Program-made: the position numbers and the translations under genes
In this document: positions 24,014 through 24,468 of the stretch, piece by piece
Position numbering within the stretch: the stretch's first letter is position 1
Layout of the letters: each line of letters opens with the position of its first letter
Notes under the pieces: model-generated
Databases searched by the model: none
What the model was told of the DNA's origin: nothing
Seen by the model: only the letters and a program-made list of their open reading frames with translations
Source: UBA2450 sp045132035
GTDB taxonomy: Bacteria; Bacillota_I; Bacilli_A; RFN20; CAG-826
Reading direction: 5' to 3'
DNA: 24,468 nucleotides
Assembly: GCA_045132035.1 (NCBI GenBank)
Contig: JBGURM010000096.1
Span: 1-24,468 of the forward strand

Positions 24014-24468
24014 TTATTGTTGTCCTCCAAAATTATCGATCTCTTTATTTTTGGCCTCTTCCTCTTCTCTTTCTCTTTGTTTTCTAAATAAATAGGCTTT
24101 TTGATCTTCAAATATTCCATCCGTAAATCTCATTATCATGATAACAACGATTGAGAACACTAAAGAGAGCATATCAGTCCAAATAAATTGCCAAGCGATT
24201 TGTATTCCTACTCCTTTAAAAATCATTGCTCCAAAGCCGCGGAAGACTTCTAAAAGTAAAAATCCAAGGACAATATAGGCTAATGTTAATAAAACACTAT
24301 CTTTGACTTTCTTCTTACCGATTGGTAAAAGGAAACCTAATAGACCCATAAAGCCAATATTACCGAATAAATACACTAAATAATCAAAATCTGTTCCATG
24401 ATATATCAAAACATAAAAAGGAGCAGATATTGCCGCTAAGATGCCAACATATGGTCCCCATCTCATCA
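24014..24468 (-). CDS. Unidentified membrane protein at head of pectin operon (N-terminus possibly off window)
   Basis: The visible 150 residues have about four hydrophobic segments followed by a charged Arg/Glu-rich tail (RKQREREEEEAKNK) ending at the TAA one base before the GH28 start. The first Met codon is 2 bases from the window edge, so it may be internal. I do not recognise a family. Its coupling to GH28 and uxaC suggests a role in uptake of pectic oligosaccharides or as an accessory to a permease, which is inference from position only. Confidence 0.6.
   Translation of the reverse strand, partial: MRWGPYVGILAAISAPFYVLIYHGTDFDYLVYLFGNIGFMGLLGFLLPIGKKKVKDSVLLTLAYIVLGFLLLEVFRGFGAMIFKGVGIQIAWQFIWTDMLSLVFSIVVIMIMRFTDGIFEDQKAYLFRKQREREEEEAKNKEIDNFGGQQ

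Noticed and set aside
24013..24120. N-terminal extension of the GH28 protein by 36 residues
   Set aside because: The extra Lys/Glu-rich residues are an out-of-frame reading of the preceding gene's tail. A ribosome binding site and the junction with the upstream stop fix the start at 24012.
1..24468. UGA read as tryptophan (Mollicutes code)
   Set aside because: TGA serves as a stop in several tightly overlapping genes (ATGA junctions) and tryptophan is encoded by TGG.
1..24468. CRISPR arrays, insertion sequences, prophage genes, tRNA or rRNA
   Set aside because: No regularly spaced repeats, transposase or integrase motifs, or RNA gene signatures were seen on either strand.

Overview
The window is AT-rich (roughly one third GC by eye), densely coded Firmicutes-type DNA, nearly all on the minus strand. 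Several genes end in TGA (the antitoxin-like gene, apbE, rnfA, rnfC) and tryptophans are read from TGG, so the standard bacterial code applies and not the Mycoplasma code. A complete Rnf-type redox complex, pectin catabolism and a secreted amylase, with no respiratory genes in view, suggest a fermentative anaerobe of the Bacilli/Erysipelotrichia/Mollicutes-related gut lineages. That placement is inference; no rRNA or tRNA is present.

Layout. 1-3462: a starch module, with a secreted GH13 alpha-amylase followed by a lipoprotein that runs off the left edge. 3463-3928: a 466-base intergenic region with a terminator, a good sigma-A promoter, an inverted repeat and four copies of a 9-base motif. 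3929-4165: an orphan antitoxin-like gene behind a perfect 14-base palindrome. 4222-10821: a compact run of overlapping genes, rnfC-D-G-E-A, a 62-residue cysteine protein, a very short rnfB, a lipoprotein ApbE, a NusG_II-domain protein and a Gx-type membrane protein. 10869-11765: a CmpB-type membrane protein. 11844-14141: a phosphohexomutase and a PIG-L deacetylase, closed by a terminator. 14293-24468: a pectin/uronate locus of one operon (eda-kdgK-kduI-kduD), a divergent pair (CE8 pectinesterase, GH105 hydrolase), and a converging operon (membrane protein, GH28, GntR regulator, uxaC, CE12 esterase).

How it works together (inference from families). Pectic oligosaccharides appear to be imported and processed inside the cell, because none of the four pectin enzymes has a signal peptide. 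CE8 and CE12 remove methyl and acetyl groups, and GH28 and GH105 release galacturonate and unsaturated uronate. KduI, KduD, KdgK and Eda carry the unsaturated product to pyruvate and glyceraldehyde-3-phosphate. UxaC starts the saturated galacturonate branch, whose later steps are not here. The Rnf complex would exchange redox power for an ion gradient.

The most unusual part is the Rnf module. RnfB is only 105 residues and has no ferredoxin-like domains, a separate membrane-anchored four-cysteine protein sits between rnfA and rnfB, and the FMN-attachment motifs of RnfG and RnfD are non-standard. The palindrome TGTATACA occurs in three intergenic regions (amylase, rnfC, pectin divergent promoter) and may mark a shared regulator.
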